Source: Symbiodinium natans (Eukaryota; Sar; Dinophyceae; Suessiales; Symbiodiniaceae). Taken from it: a DNA stretch of 64,000 nt. The stretch lies in NCBI GenBank assembly GCA_905221605.1, contig CAJNDS010002627.1:62001-126000 (forward strand). The letters run 5' to 3'. Made by a program: the position numbers and the translations under genes. Positions within the stretch are counted from its first letter, which is position 1; each line of letters starts with the position of its first letter. The notes beneath the pieces are model-generated. The model had not been told where the DNA came from, did not search any database, and saw only the letters and a list, made by a program, of their open reading frames with translations. Positions 50,067-60,637 of this stretch are shown piece after piece.

Positions 50067-50101
50067 TGATTTCGAACCTCCCAGACATCAGCGCAAGCCT
50101 A
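50067..50101 (-). other. tRNA-like box B relic
   Basis: The minus-strand phrase GCGCTGATGTCTGGGAGGTTCGAA resembles that at 46284-46316 (GTCGCTGGTGTCGGAGGTTCGAA). This suggests two decayed copies of one tRNA-derived repeat. Confidence 0.3.
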
Positions 50102-50562
50102 GAATTTGGTGTCCATCTCTTTTTGGCTTTGCGTTGGGTTCTGGGACTGCAAGGTACGGGAAAACAGGCGCTATCAACCGGGGCAGTCGTCTTGCGCAAG
50201 GCTCGTGGTCTCTAATCCTTCGCATGAAAATGCGATCTGTCTTGTTACCCTCTCAACAATGCAACCAGTCAAAACTCTTCGAACCGTGGCATTGCAGCAC
50301 TTGGACGCGCACGGGGCACCAAGGGGTGCTGAACCGGAGCCATAGCTTTGACAGCCCACATAATGAAGTCTCTGCTTGCTTGCCAACAGCTAGACCATGA
50401 TCGTCAGTCTGCTGTCTACAGCCATTGTCGTGCTACATAAGACAATGCCACCTGCGTCCGTTCAAGCCGTTGCTGCTCCCAAGGCGTCTTGTTGGCTCTG
50501 CCGTGTTGTCCGCTCTTAAAACTGCACTCTCCAAAGCGCCGTCCCAAATGGGCTCCACAGAA

Positions 50563-50793
50563 TCACCATGAGCTTCTTTCTCTCTGCCTCATGTCGCAAA
50601 CCCTGGCAACACAGCATGTGAACCCAGCTCGCACGAATCCTAGCTGTACATCTAAATGCCTCTTAACATCGGCCGGGTGCGAGCTTGCCATCCCGAAGAC
50701 TGCACCGGCGACAAGTAGTACAGTAATACAAGCTAAGAGGAACCTAAGTTTCAGGCGCGACGTAGGAAGGGGCTCAGCCAGCCCCGTTGGCAT
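50563..50793 (-). CDS. Possible first exon with membrane anchor, 76 codons
   Basis: An ATG-initiated frame whose residues 17-36 (RFLLACITVLLVAGAVFGMA) form a clear hydrophobic helix after a basic flank, as in a signal anchor or signal peptide. The rest is a short mixed segment. It may be the first exon of a gene continuing leftward on the minus strand, but no continuation was identified. Confidence 0.3.
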   Translation of the reverse strand: MPTGLAEPLPTSRLKLRFLLACITVLLVAGAVFGMASSHPADVKRHLDVQLGFVRAGFTCCVARVCDMRQRERSSW

Positions 50794-51132
50794 CCGAACC
50801 TAATCCCCATACCATGCGTGTCCAAGCCTAAAACTCCATGGAGAAGTTTACGAAACCTTGAAGGCTACAGGGCTTCCCCCACACGTGCAAAGGCTACAGG
50901 GCTTCCCTCACACGTGCAGCTGTCTGTGCTGAAGTCGCAGGACAAGTTGCTTGCATTAATGTACTAGCACAAGTAGCTACATGTGAGCACGAGTCAACCT
51001 TGTCCTGAGGAGCCTATGTCCTCGATTCCAGGGGTCGTTGAGGGGTCTTTGCGCCTTTGCATCTGTCAAGCGCAGAGCTGAGCCTCGCGAAGCCGCGGCG
51101 GCTTCTACGCGGGGATGTAGGAGATTGCGGGA
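50794..51132. other. Unique spacer, no supported gene
   Basis: A 22-bp direct repeat AGGCTACAGGGCTTCCC(C/T)CACACGTGCA is the only pattern seen (50861 and 50889). Confidence 0.5.
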
Positions 51133-51590
51133 GTGGGACTGTCGATGAATCAGCTGGGGACAAGAGAAGTTCCCAAGCCCGTTCTTCAGCGATACAGACT
51201 TATACGGACAGAGGTGCAGGAGGGGGCAGGCAGGTGCATGAATGGTCGCCCCAGCCCGCATGCTCCCAAAAGACCCCAAACACGACATCCGACTGAGAGC
51301 TTGGCTCTGATCTGGCTACGGTCCAGGCCCATGGCCACGGCTCGCGGTGCAGTCGGTTCCGCATGCAAATTCTTGAAGGTGAGTACTCGTTTCCGTCACT
51401 TCAAACTGTTATGGTTATGGTTGTCTGCGCTAAGCTGGTGTGTTTTTGCGTGATCTCTCTGCGAGAGAGGAGCTGCGAGAATTTGAAGATCGAAAGTCGG
51501 ATCTCCCTGACGACCATTGCACAAAAGGCCCTCCGACCCCAGGCCCAGACCCTACAAGCATTCGAGGCCTGCTCGGCCCGAATGGGGTTT
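51133..51590 (+). CDS. Coding-like region with canonical splice donor
   Basis: A plus-strand frame from 51133 reaches a consensus donor AAG|GTGAGT at 51378. Beyond it, another protein-like frame (about 51460-51590) runs into the TTTAGGG array, which supplies its stop. Exon-intron structure is plausible but not provable here. No recognised domain. Confidence 0.25.
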
Positions 51591-51653
51591 AGGGGATCAA
51601 AGGGTTTAGGGTTTAGGGTTTAGAGTTTAGGGTTCAGGGTTTAGGGTTTAGGG
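51587..51653 (+). repeat. TTTAGGG array
   Basis: G-strand units with single-base variants. Confidence 0.95.
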
Positions 51654-51654
51654 T

Positions 51655-51722
51655 GGGGATTCAAACCTCCACCGCGGTGATTTGTCCGCTTTGCCACGTC
51701 GGCTACCTCTACGACAGTGAAA
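51655..51722 (-). other. tRNA-like relic adjoining a telomeric array
   Basis: On the minus strand, a box A-like TGGCAAAGCGGA is followed after 18 nt by a box B-like GGTTTGAATCC set in a stem (GGTGGAGG against CCCCACC, one bulge). There is no proper anticodon arm. It may be the head of a tRNA-derived SINE. Confidence 0.3.
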
Positions 51723-52276
51723 CGGTTCGTGCGCCGCCACCACAATACCACCCTGGAACAAATAGGTTCACCCTTCTGAAGCAGTCATTCACAGCAACAA
51801 ATGTCAATAACAAACAACTTAAAATAAAAAAAACAATTGCAGTAACAAAAGAATTTAGCAAAAAACCAAAGGGATTCCTGACCAAACGGGATTTGGGCGG
51901 TTCAGGCGGTTGAGGTCCAGGGCTTCGAAGTGGGGTGGGCTCTGAGATGTGAGCGGCTCCCTCGTCCTCACTGGTTCTGGGGTTGTTAGATTTTAAACTC
52001 AACTCTTCTCCTCGCCCGGAACTCTTCTCCTCGCTCATCCCAGGAGTCCGCCCAACCCCAGATGCAAGCAAAAACTAAGAAAGCGTCTTTCTTTGAGCAT
52101 CCTATTTGCGTTCTTTCTTGTTAACGAGGATCAAGGTGGGGATGTTCGAAGTAAAATACTTCTTTCCTTTTACCTCTCACTCCTTTTACTTTCTGGGAGC
52201 TCAAGGGTGCGGACCTCCCTGTGCGTGCTCCCCACCTGTGTAGGGCAGTCAGCAGTGCAACTATCGAAACAGCCGG
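51723..52276. other. Spacer without a supported gene
   Basis: A 120-codon minus frame (51709-52071) has one hydrophobic helix but competes with a plus frame at 51653-51913. Not called. Confidence 0.4.
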
Positions 52277-52280
52277 GCAT

Positions 52281-52396
52281 TCTCTCTCGCTCTCTTTCTC
52301 GCTCTCTCTCTCTCTCTGTCGTGGCGCTCTCGCTCTCTCGCTCTCTCGCTCTCTCGCTCTCTCGCTCTCTCGCTCTCTCGCTCTCTCGCTCTCTCG

Positions 52397-52438
<42 letters not shown>

Positions 52439-52465
52439 CTCTCTCTCTCTCTCCCTCTCTCTTTT
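52281..52465. repeat. (CT)n/(CTCTCG)n microsatellite
   Basis: About 185 bp of polypyrimidine CT with regular CG interruptions every 8 bp. Frames through it are low-complexity Ser/Leu or Arg/Glu and not genes. Confidence 0.95.
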
Positions 52466-53698
52466 CTTTCTTTCTTGGGGCTGGGGGGGTGACCCACCGC
52501 GCTCAGGCGCGCCCCTACGTTGTTGTGAAGGCCCTACGTGAAACTGCTGTGACTGCCCCCCCCCCCCTCTCCTCTCTCTTTTTCTTCTCGTTTTTCTGGG
52601 CTTGAGGAGCACCCTGAGTTCTCAGCTTCGTCGGTGTGACACAGGAAACGAAAACGCATACCCGGAGTCCCGATCAAAGAAGCTGCCAGCCTAAACACCA
52701 CACGCGTCTCCCACCGGTCGTGAAAACCACAAAAACATGCAACCCTATCTCATGTGGAGCATTTTAGCGTCCTGCTCTCAATTAGGCCTCCTTCACAGGA
52801 GTTGCGACAGCAATATGGGATCGCCTGTTCGTAACTGACTCTAACAATATAGTCAAAGGGTCAAAGCTGCAATCCAAACACTCTTTCCAGTCGTTGAGAT
52901 GCCATGGAAAGCTAGGCAAGCCATGCCCAACCAACTTAACAAATTTTTGGACAATCATATATCAAGATGTTACAACAATACAATGATACAATGACATCGG
53001 AACACAGTCATGTATTAATATGAAACATACCGCTATGCTTAAGGCTTTCGAAGGTGGCGGTGCAGCGTGAGACGACAAGTCGCTTGACGACATTGACGAC
53101 AGCCATGCAGGATGTGGCAGCCTGTGCCATACCTAGTTGTCCAGTAACCTGGGGGAATTAAAGGTTCACCTTTGGGATTATAAGGGGATTATACTACCCC
53201 AAAAAGGTTAAAGGTTAAAGGTTACCTACTCTACTACTAAGCATAGGACCAGGATGCAGGGTTGCGGGGTTGGTCGGTCTGGCCTTGAGTCTCGGGGCGA
53301 GGGTTCGGGTGGGGTCTAGAGGCAAAAATGCTGACTTGGGCAAACCTGTGTCAAAATTCATCCTTAAGCCAAATCCAACCCTAAACCGCAGATACCCAAG
53401 ACATTCCTAGACTCCGAAACCCGTGACTCCAGACTCTCTGAACCTGAAGCGCCCGAAGCGGTTCAAAAGGAGGTCCCTGAAAGCACCTGCCGCAGCGGGC
53501 TTGGGCGGGGTGCAGAATTTCGGGTTGGGAGCTCTACAGCCCGCGGCTTTGGGCTTGTGGGTTTAGAGTTCAGGGCCTTGGGCATGCTTTTTGGCAACCA
53601 TCATGTTGAGTTGCCTCGGAGGGTTCAGGGCTCTCTAAAGCCGGATCCCCCAAAGCCTCTTCATCCTTCAGAGCCTATGGCACAAGGGTCTGAGGTGT
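52466..53698. other. 1.2 kb without a recognisable gene
   Basis: No frame above background. A cluster of AAAGGTTAAAGG motifs lies at 53160-53220. Confidence 0.6.
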
Positions 53699-53744
53699 TT
53701 TAGGGTTTAGGGTTTAGGGTTTGGGGTTTAGGGTTTAGGGTTCA
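53699..53744 (+). repeat. TTTAGGG array
   Basis: Six G-strand units. Confidence 0.95.
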
Positions 53745-54267
53745 AAGGCATTTGAGATAGTTTCGTCATGAAGGCATGGCCTTCGAAAGGACTACGACTA
53801 CGGCAAAGGCGCATGCGGCCCTAAGCTACCGTGCAACCATTGCTGGAACAAGGAATCAATGGAGGGGGAGGGGGTTGGCAGGGGACGCGGGGGAGGGGGG
53901 GCGGGGAGCGAGTGGGTCAAAAAGGCACATCCAGAAGAGAATTCACAACCAGAACCGCCCAATTACAACTGGGCATTTCTCAGGGTCTCCAAAGAGTAGA
54001 CATACATAAGATCCTGCAAGTAACATGAATGCAATGGCAACGCCACAAAGATTCTTAAAATGCTGGTTGTGCTTTCGCCCGCCTCATATTGTACATGCTG
54101 TTTAGGCTGTGTCTTAGCTGTTTTGTGCCTTTTTGTGTTGCTCTTATTTGTCTTCTTGCATGTTTCGTTGGTTGCGTCCATGGCTGTCTTCATGTTTTCG
54201 AGGCAGCGAACACATGGAGTTAGGATATGTATCTTCGGGGGCGCTGGGACCGGACAGAAGATCCCAA
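53745..54267. other. Spacer with competing frames
   Basis: A 102-codon minus frame (53963-54271, Lys/Thr-rich) and a 75-codon hydrophobic plus frame (54060-54287) overlap. Neither is called. Confidence 0.35.
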
Positions 54268-54690
54268 ACAAAAACCCTAAACCCTGAACCCAAACCCTAA
54301 ACCTTAATCCCTAAACCCCTCAACTTCCAAACAAGTCCCCAATAAACTCCAAACAAGTCCCCAATAAACTCCCCAAGCAAAAGCCCCCCCGCAACTCCCA
54401 CACTCACGAGCTGCTTGCAATTTCACCGTGTTGTGACACCTGATTGCAACTTCTCCCATCTAAGGCTTTCTGGCTGTAAATTCGCCCTTCTGGCCCTTCA
54501 TCTCAGTTGCAAGATGGCTGTTCTGGTTGTAAAGTTAGCCCGTCTGGTTGCAAGTTCCGTACTTGGGGGCGGGTGGGGAGGATGTTCCACGACTGATGCC
54601 ACCGCAAGTCTTACAAGCCTTGACAACCCGAAACTTTCCAACTCTCAGGTGCAACGAACCCTAAACCCTAAACCCTAAACCCTAAACCCT
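54268..54690 (-). repeat. CCCTAAA arrays around a TTGCAA-rich spacer
   Basis: C-strand units at 54268-54320 and 54655-54690. The spacer contains a CTCCAAACAAGTCCCCAATAAA tandem pair near 54325-54375 and TTGCAA(G/T)TT phrases, but no gene. Confidence 0.85.
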
Positions 54691-55919
54691 GTACAACACA
54701 ACAAAGGAATATCCAGCCGAGGCACCGTCCGGATGGCCCAACGGGCACTAACAGTCCTGGACTTTGACGGTCCTGTCCTCCAAACTGCACGATGATGGAA
54801 AGGGGTTTAGGGTTTGGGGTTTGCTTTTTGAGCAAGGCCCTAATGGAGTACGAGGCCGAAAGAAGCCCGTTGTGTGAAGCCGTCAACAGGTCCAGTGGCC
54901 TGAATGAATCCTATTTGTGCAGACCTGACATGCCTTGCTCCCAGCCCAAAGTGCATGGCATACATGCATACACCAATGCCTACATGCATCTATGCATCCA
55001 TGCATGCACGCAAACATGTGGGATCATGAGGGGGTGTCATACTGCAATACCAGTCATGTCGCACACGGCACTACATGACGGCGCATTGCGCCGTCATCTA
55101 GATACGCGAGTAAACCAGGCATGCTGTCCATCACGTTGCAATACATTGTGCGGCACTACATTCCTCACTACATTCCATGCCAAAGGCCAGGCGTGGTGTC
55201 CTTGCACTGAGCTGCATTGCCATTCTTTAGGTCTCCAAGTATACAAGTAATAGCTACATTGGGGGCTAGCGTCTGCATGACATTACCATACAGTGTGAAC
55301 CCTGCGGGATATGCCGTCGTGCGCTTGAATCCCAAAATGTGTCGACAGCAGCAGAAGACAAACATAGAGACATATAGCAGAATACTAGCAGACAACTGTG
55401 TGCAGAGCCGACTAGCGAAATTTCACCGCGTCTCAAACGGTCGCAGCACAGAGGCTCTAGGAAGCAGGTCCTTCTGCGCCTCACGTGCCCGATGCACCTC
55501 GCAAAGATCCCCCCCACTACGGCAACTGTGACTTCAGGGCTGGGACGCCCAATCCCATGATGTCCGTTCGAGAAATGTACAAGTACAAGGCTAAGGGGTT
55601 ATGGCCATTCTGGCCTGCATGGCTGACCTTTGACCTCTGGGCCTAACATGGCCTCGACTGCCAGTTCGTTTCTGGGGAAAGGGGGCGTCCACGAATAGCA
55701 TCGCCTCACGCCTGGCCTAGCCCGGTTGCTACCGTACTGGAGTATGCTGCCTATCAGGGGCGAGAGACGTGGGTCAGGCTTTTCCTACCGAGGTCGAGGG
55801 CCAAAAACGCCTTCCACGCACTGCTGTCTCAAGGCACTCAGATGTTGCACAGACTTGGGGGCTTAAGGACGCATTGCTGCCAGCTGCTTCTCGAGCTGAT
55901 GCCCGAAGTTACCCAGAAT
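54691..55919. other. 1.2-kb spacer, weak frames only
   Basis: A 152-codon plus frame (54792-55250) passes through an ATGCAT/ACATGCAT-rich stretch (54950-55020) and is not convincing. Nothing else is supported. Confidence 0.4.
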
Positions 55920-55921
55920 GG

Positions 55922-56016
55922 GGCTTAGGGTTTAGGGCTTATAAGGTTTAGGGTTTAGGGTTACACCCTAAACCCTAAACCCTAAACCCTAAACCCTAAA
56001 CCCTAAACCCCAAACC
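55922..56016. repeat. Head-to-head telomeric junction (TTTAGGG)n(CCCTAAA)n
   Basis: G-strand units (55922-55962) meet C-strand units (55965-56016) across TTACA with no unique sequence between. The junction is a near-perfect inverted repeat GGGTTTAGGGT-TACA-CCCTAAACCC, the arrangement expected where two telomere ends have been joined. Confidence 0.93.
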
Positions 56017-56132
56017 CTCCTAACGCCCGAACTTCTTGCGTCGAACATTCCCAGCTCCACAACGAAACGAACCTGGTCTCCGATCATTGGTGGCGGCTCC
56101 TGAGTTTCAGTTGGGAAGTCTTTCAACAAAGA

Positions 56133-56217
56133 CTGGGTTTAGGGTTTAGGGTTTAGGGTTTAGGGTTTGGGGTTTGGGGTTTGGGGTTTAGGGTTTAGGG
56201 TTTAGGGTTTAGGGTTG
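56133..56217 (+). repeat. TTTAGGG array with central TTTGGGG block
   Basis: Twelve G-strand units; three consecutive TTTGGGG variants sit in the middle. A small C-strand array lies at 56529-56549. Confidence 0.95.
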
Positions 56218-56696
56218 AGAGAACCAAGGCTTCAGGCTTCCACCTTCCATGAGCTCGGACAATGACTAAAGCCCGCAGCCGGTTCTTGAGACATTTCAGG
56301 AAATATGCGGGGTCAAGTGCGGCTTAGGCTTTAGAAAGCTTTTCTGACACTCACCCCCCCCCCCTCACCCCCAGAATCTGCTGGTTCGGACCTCGAAGTC
56401 TTCGCAGAAATTCCACATGGCCGGGGTCTTCTTGTCGAAGAGGCCCATGGACACAAAGCGGACACGCCTGTCGAAAAGTGAAGTCGTCCCGTGGGTGTTC
56501 CCCGGCTGCCACTTATCCGGATTGGATAACCCTAAACCCTAAACCCTCCGGTCAGCATGTCGGGGGGGGTGCCGGTGGGCCGGTGGTCGGGATTCCAGTA
56601 CGCGTTTCCTCCACAGATATGCCCCCATACGAGCGCTTAACTGGCCTCCCAAACATCGTAGCGTTGCTCAAAGGGAGTCCAGAAGTGGGCGAGGTT

Positions 56697-56815
56697 TGGG
56701 GGTTTCCGAGAAAGGGGGGGGGGGGGGGGGGGGGGGGGGTTGGGGATCCCTTTAGGGGGGATTCTATTCTATTTTGGGTATAAAACGGTTAGTTACCCCT
56801 TTTGGGACATGCCCA
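56697..56815. mobile_element. Inverted-repeat element, family D copy 4 with G26 tract
   Basis: Left end GGTTTCCGAGAAAGGGG; right end, read backwards, GGGCATGTCCCAAAAGGGG. The interior holds GGGGATCCCTTTAGGGGGGATTC and TTTTGGGTATAAAA as in copy 1. A 26-bp G homopolymer (56714-56739) has expanded inside it. Confidence 0.6.
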
Positions 56816-56837
56816 GATGGGTTGAGAGACGTGAGGT

Positions 56838-58149
56838 TTGCTCGGCTTCATTTTCTGGAACTGGCTTGGCTGCTTATGAGCAGCTGCTTCGAAAGAGAAC
56901 TTGCAGCTTGCTTGCTGAGCTGGTTTTTGCAGCTAAACCCAACGCAGATTCAAAACATGAAAGAGATGAGCGGCTACGGAATGGCCGCCAAATTGTTAAG
57001 TAGACGCTTTTCGTCGCGCCTGCCCTCGTGATGCGACATCATGAGCTGACGCCACTCCTGTGGAAAAACCGAAGGCTGCTCAATGTAGCACATGGAATGG
57101 AGGAGGGTAGAACTCCATCAGAACTCGACCCGATCATGAAAGAACTTCGGCACCACCTGTCTGCGGAGAAAGATTAATCAAATCAATGCAGGCATGCGGT
57201 GGCTAAGCTTCAAGAAGAGGTAGGCAACCTTCCATACCTGCACAGCCTTGCATCTCAATATGAACACTCACAGGTTAGAGGGATGGAGGGGACGTATGCT
57301 TTTCTGCATACATGTACATGTAACCATAGGCATATTCAAGAATGTTAAAAAGACGCAGGCAGGAGAGATTGATGGGTTAACAGCAGAGACAAAATGCAAT
57401 CACAAACCTACATCCTAACCTCTCTTCCAACCCCGCAACTCAGTGAGTCCCGTCCTTGAGACTGATCCGCTCGAGTGTGCAGAGTGTGCCACCTTGTACC
57501 GCGGGGTCTACAACGCTTCATCTGACTTCAAAAGGATTTATAAGTTGATGATAGTTGATGGGCGTACAATTTTCGGATGGGCCAAGTTCCCTTCTTTGCT
57601 TTACCTTCAGCGAGCTTCGAATATGCTGCGGAGGGCCTCGGACAGAGTTGCGTCAGAAAGAATGCAGCAAGAAGAGCCGGGGTCTTTGCGTATTATTTTC
57701 GGAGCTTCGAGTTAGGCTTGAGCCTGGGTGTCTAGCAGTAGCAGGCCTCAGGCGAAGACAGGCTTACTGTTACTGCATGGGTGTTTGTCGTGCACATACA
57801 TTCTGGGCTACAGCATTCTACTGAGCTAACGTGCACCCAAGAACAAGCGGCATGCGTCTTGACTGTTTATGCGTCTTTGCCGGCCTCAGACCGAACGCAA
57901 ATGACAGGGTTGGACTTTGACTGAACCGAAACACACACGCATTTGCATAACTACTGCCCGCTTGGGTTGCACAACGGTGTTGAGGCAAGAATTCGTGTGC
58001 AATGTTGTGGGTCCTACAATTGGAAAGACTCCGAACACATGAAACGGTTCTTCGTGTACGGAGCAGATTTGCCCAGAGCCAGCGGAACTCCGGCACCTTT
58101 CCAACTACCGCAATTTGTGGCTGAAAAATCTGAAAACGCCAAACTCTAA
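56838..58149 (+). CDS. Candidate multi-exon gene, unrecognised
   Basis: Four plus-strand blocks look coding within an ITS-free interval. Block 1 (about 56838-57003) ends in a Lys/Arg/Glu-rich helix. Block 2 (57005-57177), after a TAG acceptor, contains an internal ATG and TPLLWKNRRLLNVAHGMEEG, ending at TAA. Block 3 (about 57442-57717), after a CAG acceptor, includes ETDPLECAECATLYRGVYNA and RIYKLMIVDGRTIFGWAKF. Block 4 (about 57918-58149) includes GVEARIRVQCCGSYNWKDSE and ends at TAA. The phases and splice sites cannot be reconciled with certainty, so this could be one gene, several fragments, or a decayed gene. No family recognised. Confidence 0.35.
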
Positions 58150-58406
58150 CAGAAACACCTAAGCCGTCAGTCAACCCTAAATATGCCCGAAGCTTCAAAC
58201 ACTTACCGTTTTTCAGCAAAGATTTGACTGAGCAGGCTGCAAAGCTCTATGATGTAGGAGTATTCTGTCAGCCAGGTCCTCAGCAGAACACAAAGGCGTG
58301 ATGCTACTGCGAGGGCATGGCGACCCAGCCCTCAGCAAGTAGCAACAGGTTTGTGGAAAGTCTCTCAACTTGAACAGAGTGCTGCTGTGGCTCATACCAG
58401 CACCCT

Positions 58407-58428
58407 AGGCCCTAAACCCTAAACCCTG
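58407..58428 (-). repeat. Short CCCTAAA array
   Basis: Three C-strand units. The sequence 58150-58640 otherwise shows no supported gene. Confidence 0.85.
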
Positions 58429-58640
58429 AAGCCAAAAGCCCAAAAACCCTAAATGACCCAAGGTCGGCTCAGTGCAATCCGCAGTCTCCAAGCATGGTAA
58501 CCGTGCTTTGAGTCAGATGCTATCCAAGATGCTAAAATAAACTGCTTATGCAAACCAAGTAAGACGGCTGAAGACCGACCTCGAAACATTTAGTGTCAGG
58601 CACGTGACACGTGAGAGAGAGGCACCAAAAGCAAGGCAAA

Positions 58641-58880
58641 TCATACAGGTTGATTCACTGTTGCGGCAGCGAGGATCCGGGAACGCAGTCGCCCCAAGTC
58701 CCTATTCGCGAGCGTGAATGGAGACCCATCGTGATCCTCCACACCGATGAGCTTACAAAGATAAGACGGCGTTGAGCAGTGCAGCGTCGCGTCCGCAGCA
58801 GACACGCACATCCAAGAAAGTGCCAAGCTTCTTAGGCAGCACGGGGTTTTTGATTCGTACTCCCTTGTAACCCTAAACCC
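58641..58880 (-). CDS. Coding-like fragment opening inside a telomeric array
   Basis: A minus-strand frame is open from within the array at 58868-58930 to a TGA at 58641. The translation is protein-like (LCKLIGVEDHDGSPFTLANR) and has no start codon before its first third. Its 5' end is therefore telomeric repeat, as if a gene had been cut and capped. Family unknown. Confidence 0.35.
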   Translation of the reverse strand, partial: GFRVTREYESKTPCCLRSLALSWMCVSAADATLHCSTPSYLCKLIGVEDHDGSPFTLANRDLGRLRSRILAAATVNQPV

Positions 58881-58930
58881 TCAACCCTAAACCCTAAACC
58901 CTCAACCCTAAACCCTAAACCCTAAACCCA
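58868..58930 (-). repeat. CCCTAAA/CCCTCAA array
   Basis: Nine C-strand units, two reading CCCTCAA. Confidence 0.95.
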
Positions 58931-59046
58931 CATGCCTGGCACTACCCTTTTTTTGGGAGGTGCCCCGCTACACCGAGGTCTACGAGCTTGGCCTGCCCAA
59001 TGGCAAGCAGGTCTCCGTGAAAGTGGAGCCCAGGTCATGTTCAGGG

Positions 59047-60093
59047 TCTAGGGTTTAGGGTTTAGGGTTGAGGGTTTAGGGTTTGGGGTTTAGGGCTTGG
59101 GGTTTAGGGGGTTTAGGGTTTCGGGATCCGGTTCTTCTCGCAGTAATTGCACATCCCGAGCGCTGAGAATCTGATGCACACTTTCGGTTGTCGTTCCCCC
59201 GTGCGGTTATGCCCACCCGACATATTATAGTTTTGGGTTTGCTTGCTGCTTGCACGTGCTTTTGAATGTCCTGCAAGTATTTCTCGATGCCGTTTACGTC
59301 CTCTTATCCTGGTCTCAGTCAACAACGATGCTTGCATTTGAAGCTTTTGCTCGCAACTAGGGTTTGGGGTTTTTGGTTTAGGGTTTAAGGTTTAGGGAAT
59401 CAAGACGAGCTTGGGCTTTTCTGGGACATGCAAAATCGCTTCACACTTCGTCCTATACTTCGTCTTTCGCCGGAACAAGTCTTTCGCATCTGCTTCTGCA
59501 GTCGTCCATGCATTCCGTTGTTCCGGGGGTGGTTTTAGCAACGGCCCTCATACTGGTACCTGAATCAAGAAGGTCCGCAGCTTCAACAAACAAGCATTCC
59601 AAATATCAGCAAGCTAGATAAGCCAGATGATCTTCCGCACCCACCCCGCAACTTAGTACGTTTACATGTTACGCTATCCATGAACTCCCAAGAATTCCAA
59701 TTCGATGGTGCCCCTGTCGTAGGGCGCCAGGACCAACCTTCATTTCTGAAGAAGACACCCCAAAAGGGTTTAGGGTTTAGGGTTTAGGGTTTAGGGTTCT
59801 GCCCATCTGGGACCCCCTGCGAGAGGCCATGCACGGTCGACGGAATCTTCTGGCGTTGGCCCGTCCTGACTGGATATGAAAGTTCTATGGAAGATATCTG
59901 TATAGGGTTTAGGGTTTAGGGTTTAGGGTTTAGGGTTTAGGGTTTAGGGTTTAGGGCATGGGTACGAGTCCATGGCCTGTGATACCTGACAAGCCCCTGC
60001 CCTTTGATGTCACAGAAGAGCCAGCCAAAACGAAACACTCACATTTGGCGGGGCTCGCTGAACAGCCGGGAACGGACCGTGATCTTACTTGCT
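59047..60093 (+). repeat. Series of TTTAGGG arrays
   Basis: Arrays at 59047-59128, 59356-59396, 59766-59797 and 59904-59954, all in the same orientation. The spacers (up to 370 bp) hold no supported gene. Confidence 0.85.
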
Positions 60094-60200
60094 GTATATT
60101 ATCCCTTAAAGGGTATATATAGGGGGATATAGAGTATTGTATGTTATCCCCTAAAGGGTATATATAGGGGGATGTAGGGTACCTCATTCCCCCATTCCCT
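60094..60200. repeat. Tandem palindromic TATATAGGGGGATAT repeat, copy 2
   Basis: Two 46-bp units (ATTATCCC(T/C)TAAAGGGTATATATAGGGGGAT), then AGGGTACCTCATTC as at 3060-3115. Confidence 0.75.
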
Positions 60201-60328
60201 ACTAACCGACAGTAAGTTTTATTCTTGTCAGTTCTTGGCGCCCGCACAGCTCTTCGAGGTGCGCAGCTCCGTGGCGCCGGCAGATGAAGCAGCGCATGGG
60301 CCTCTGTTGAATGTTTTTGGGGGGAAGA

Positions 60329-60450
60329 GGGGGGGGGGGGGGGGGGGGGGCGGGTTTAGGGTTTGGGGTTTGGGGTTTAGGGTTTTGGGGTTTAGGGTTT
60401 AGGGTTTAGGGCTTAGGGTTTCGGGTTATAGGGTTTAGGGTGTATAGGGG
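60329..60450 (+). repeat. G homopolymer followed by TTTAGGG block
   Basis: About 21 G (60330-60350), then degenerate TTTAGGG/TTTGGGG units. Confidence 0.9.
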
Positions 60451-60518
60451 GTTTAGGGAGGTAGAGCCCTCAAGACCAGGTGTGACCGGCCTCAGGACTT
60501 CGCGCTGAGTGGAATATC

Positions 60519-60616
60519 GATACTCCCCTTAGACCCTTAATGAAAATATTATTTTTAATATCCTCTTGGGTTTTATATCAACAACAACACAAAATAGTTC
60601 CTAAGGGGGATATAGT
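60519..60616. mobile_element. Small inverted-repeat element, family C copy 1
   Basis: Ends GATACTCCCCTTAG and AAGGGGGATATAG are complementary over about 11 bp with mismatch. The AT-rich interior shares TATCCTCTTGG and ACAAAATAGTTCC-like blocks with 62030-62126. Confidence 0.6.
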
Positions 60617-60637
60617 TTCTCCCCTGCTCTATAAGCG

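Noticed and set aside
52093-52612. 170- and 163-codon frames through the CT microsatellite
   Set aside because: The translations are simple Ser/Leu or Arg/Glu repeats created by the dinucleotide tract.
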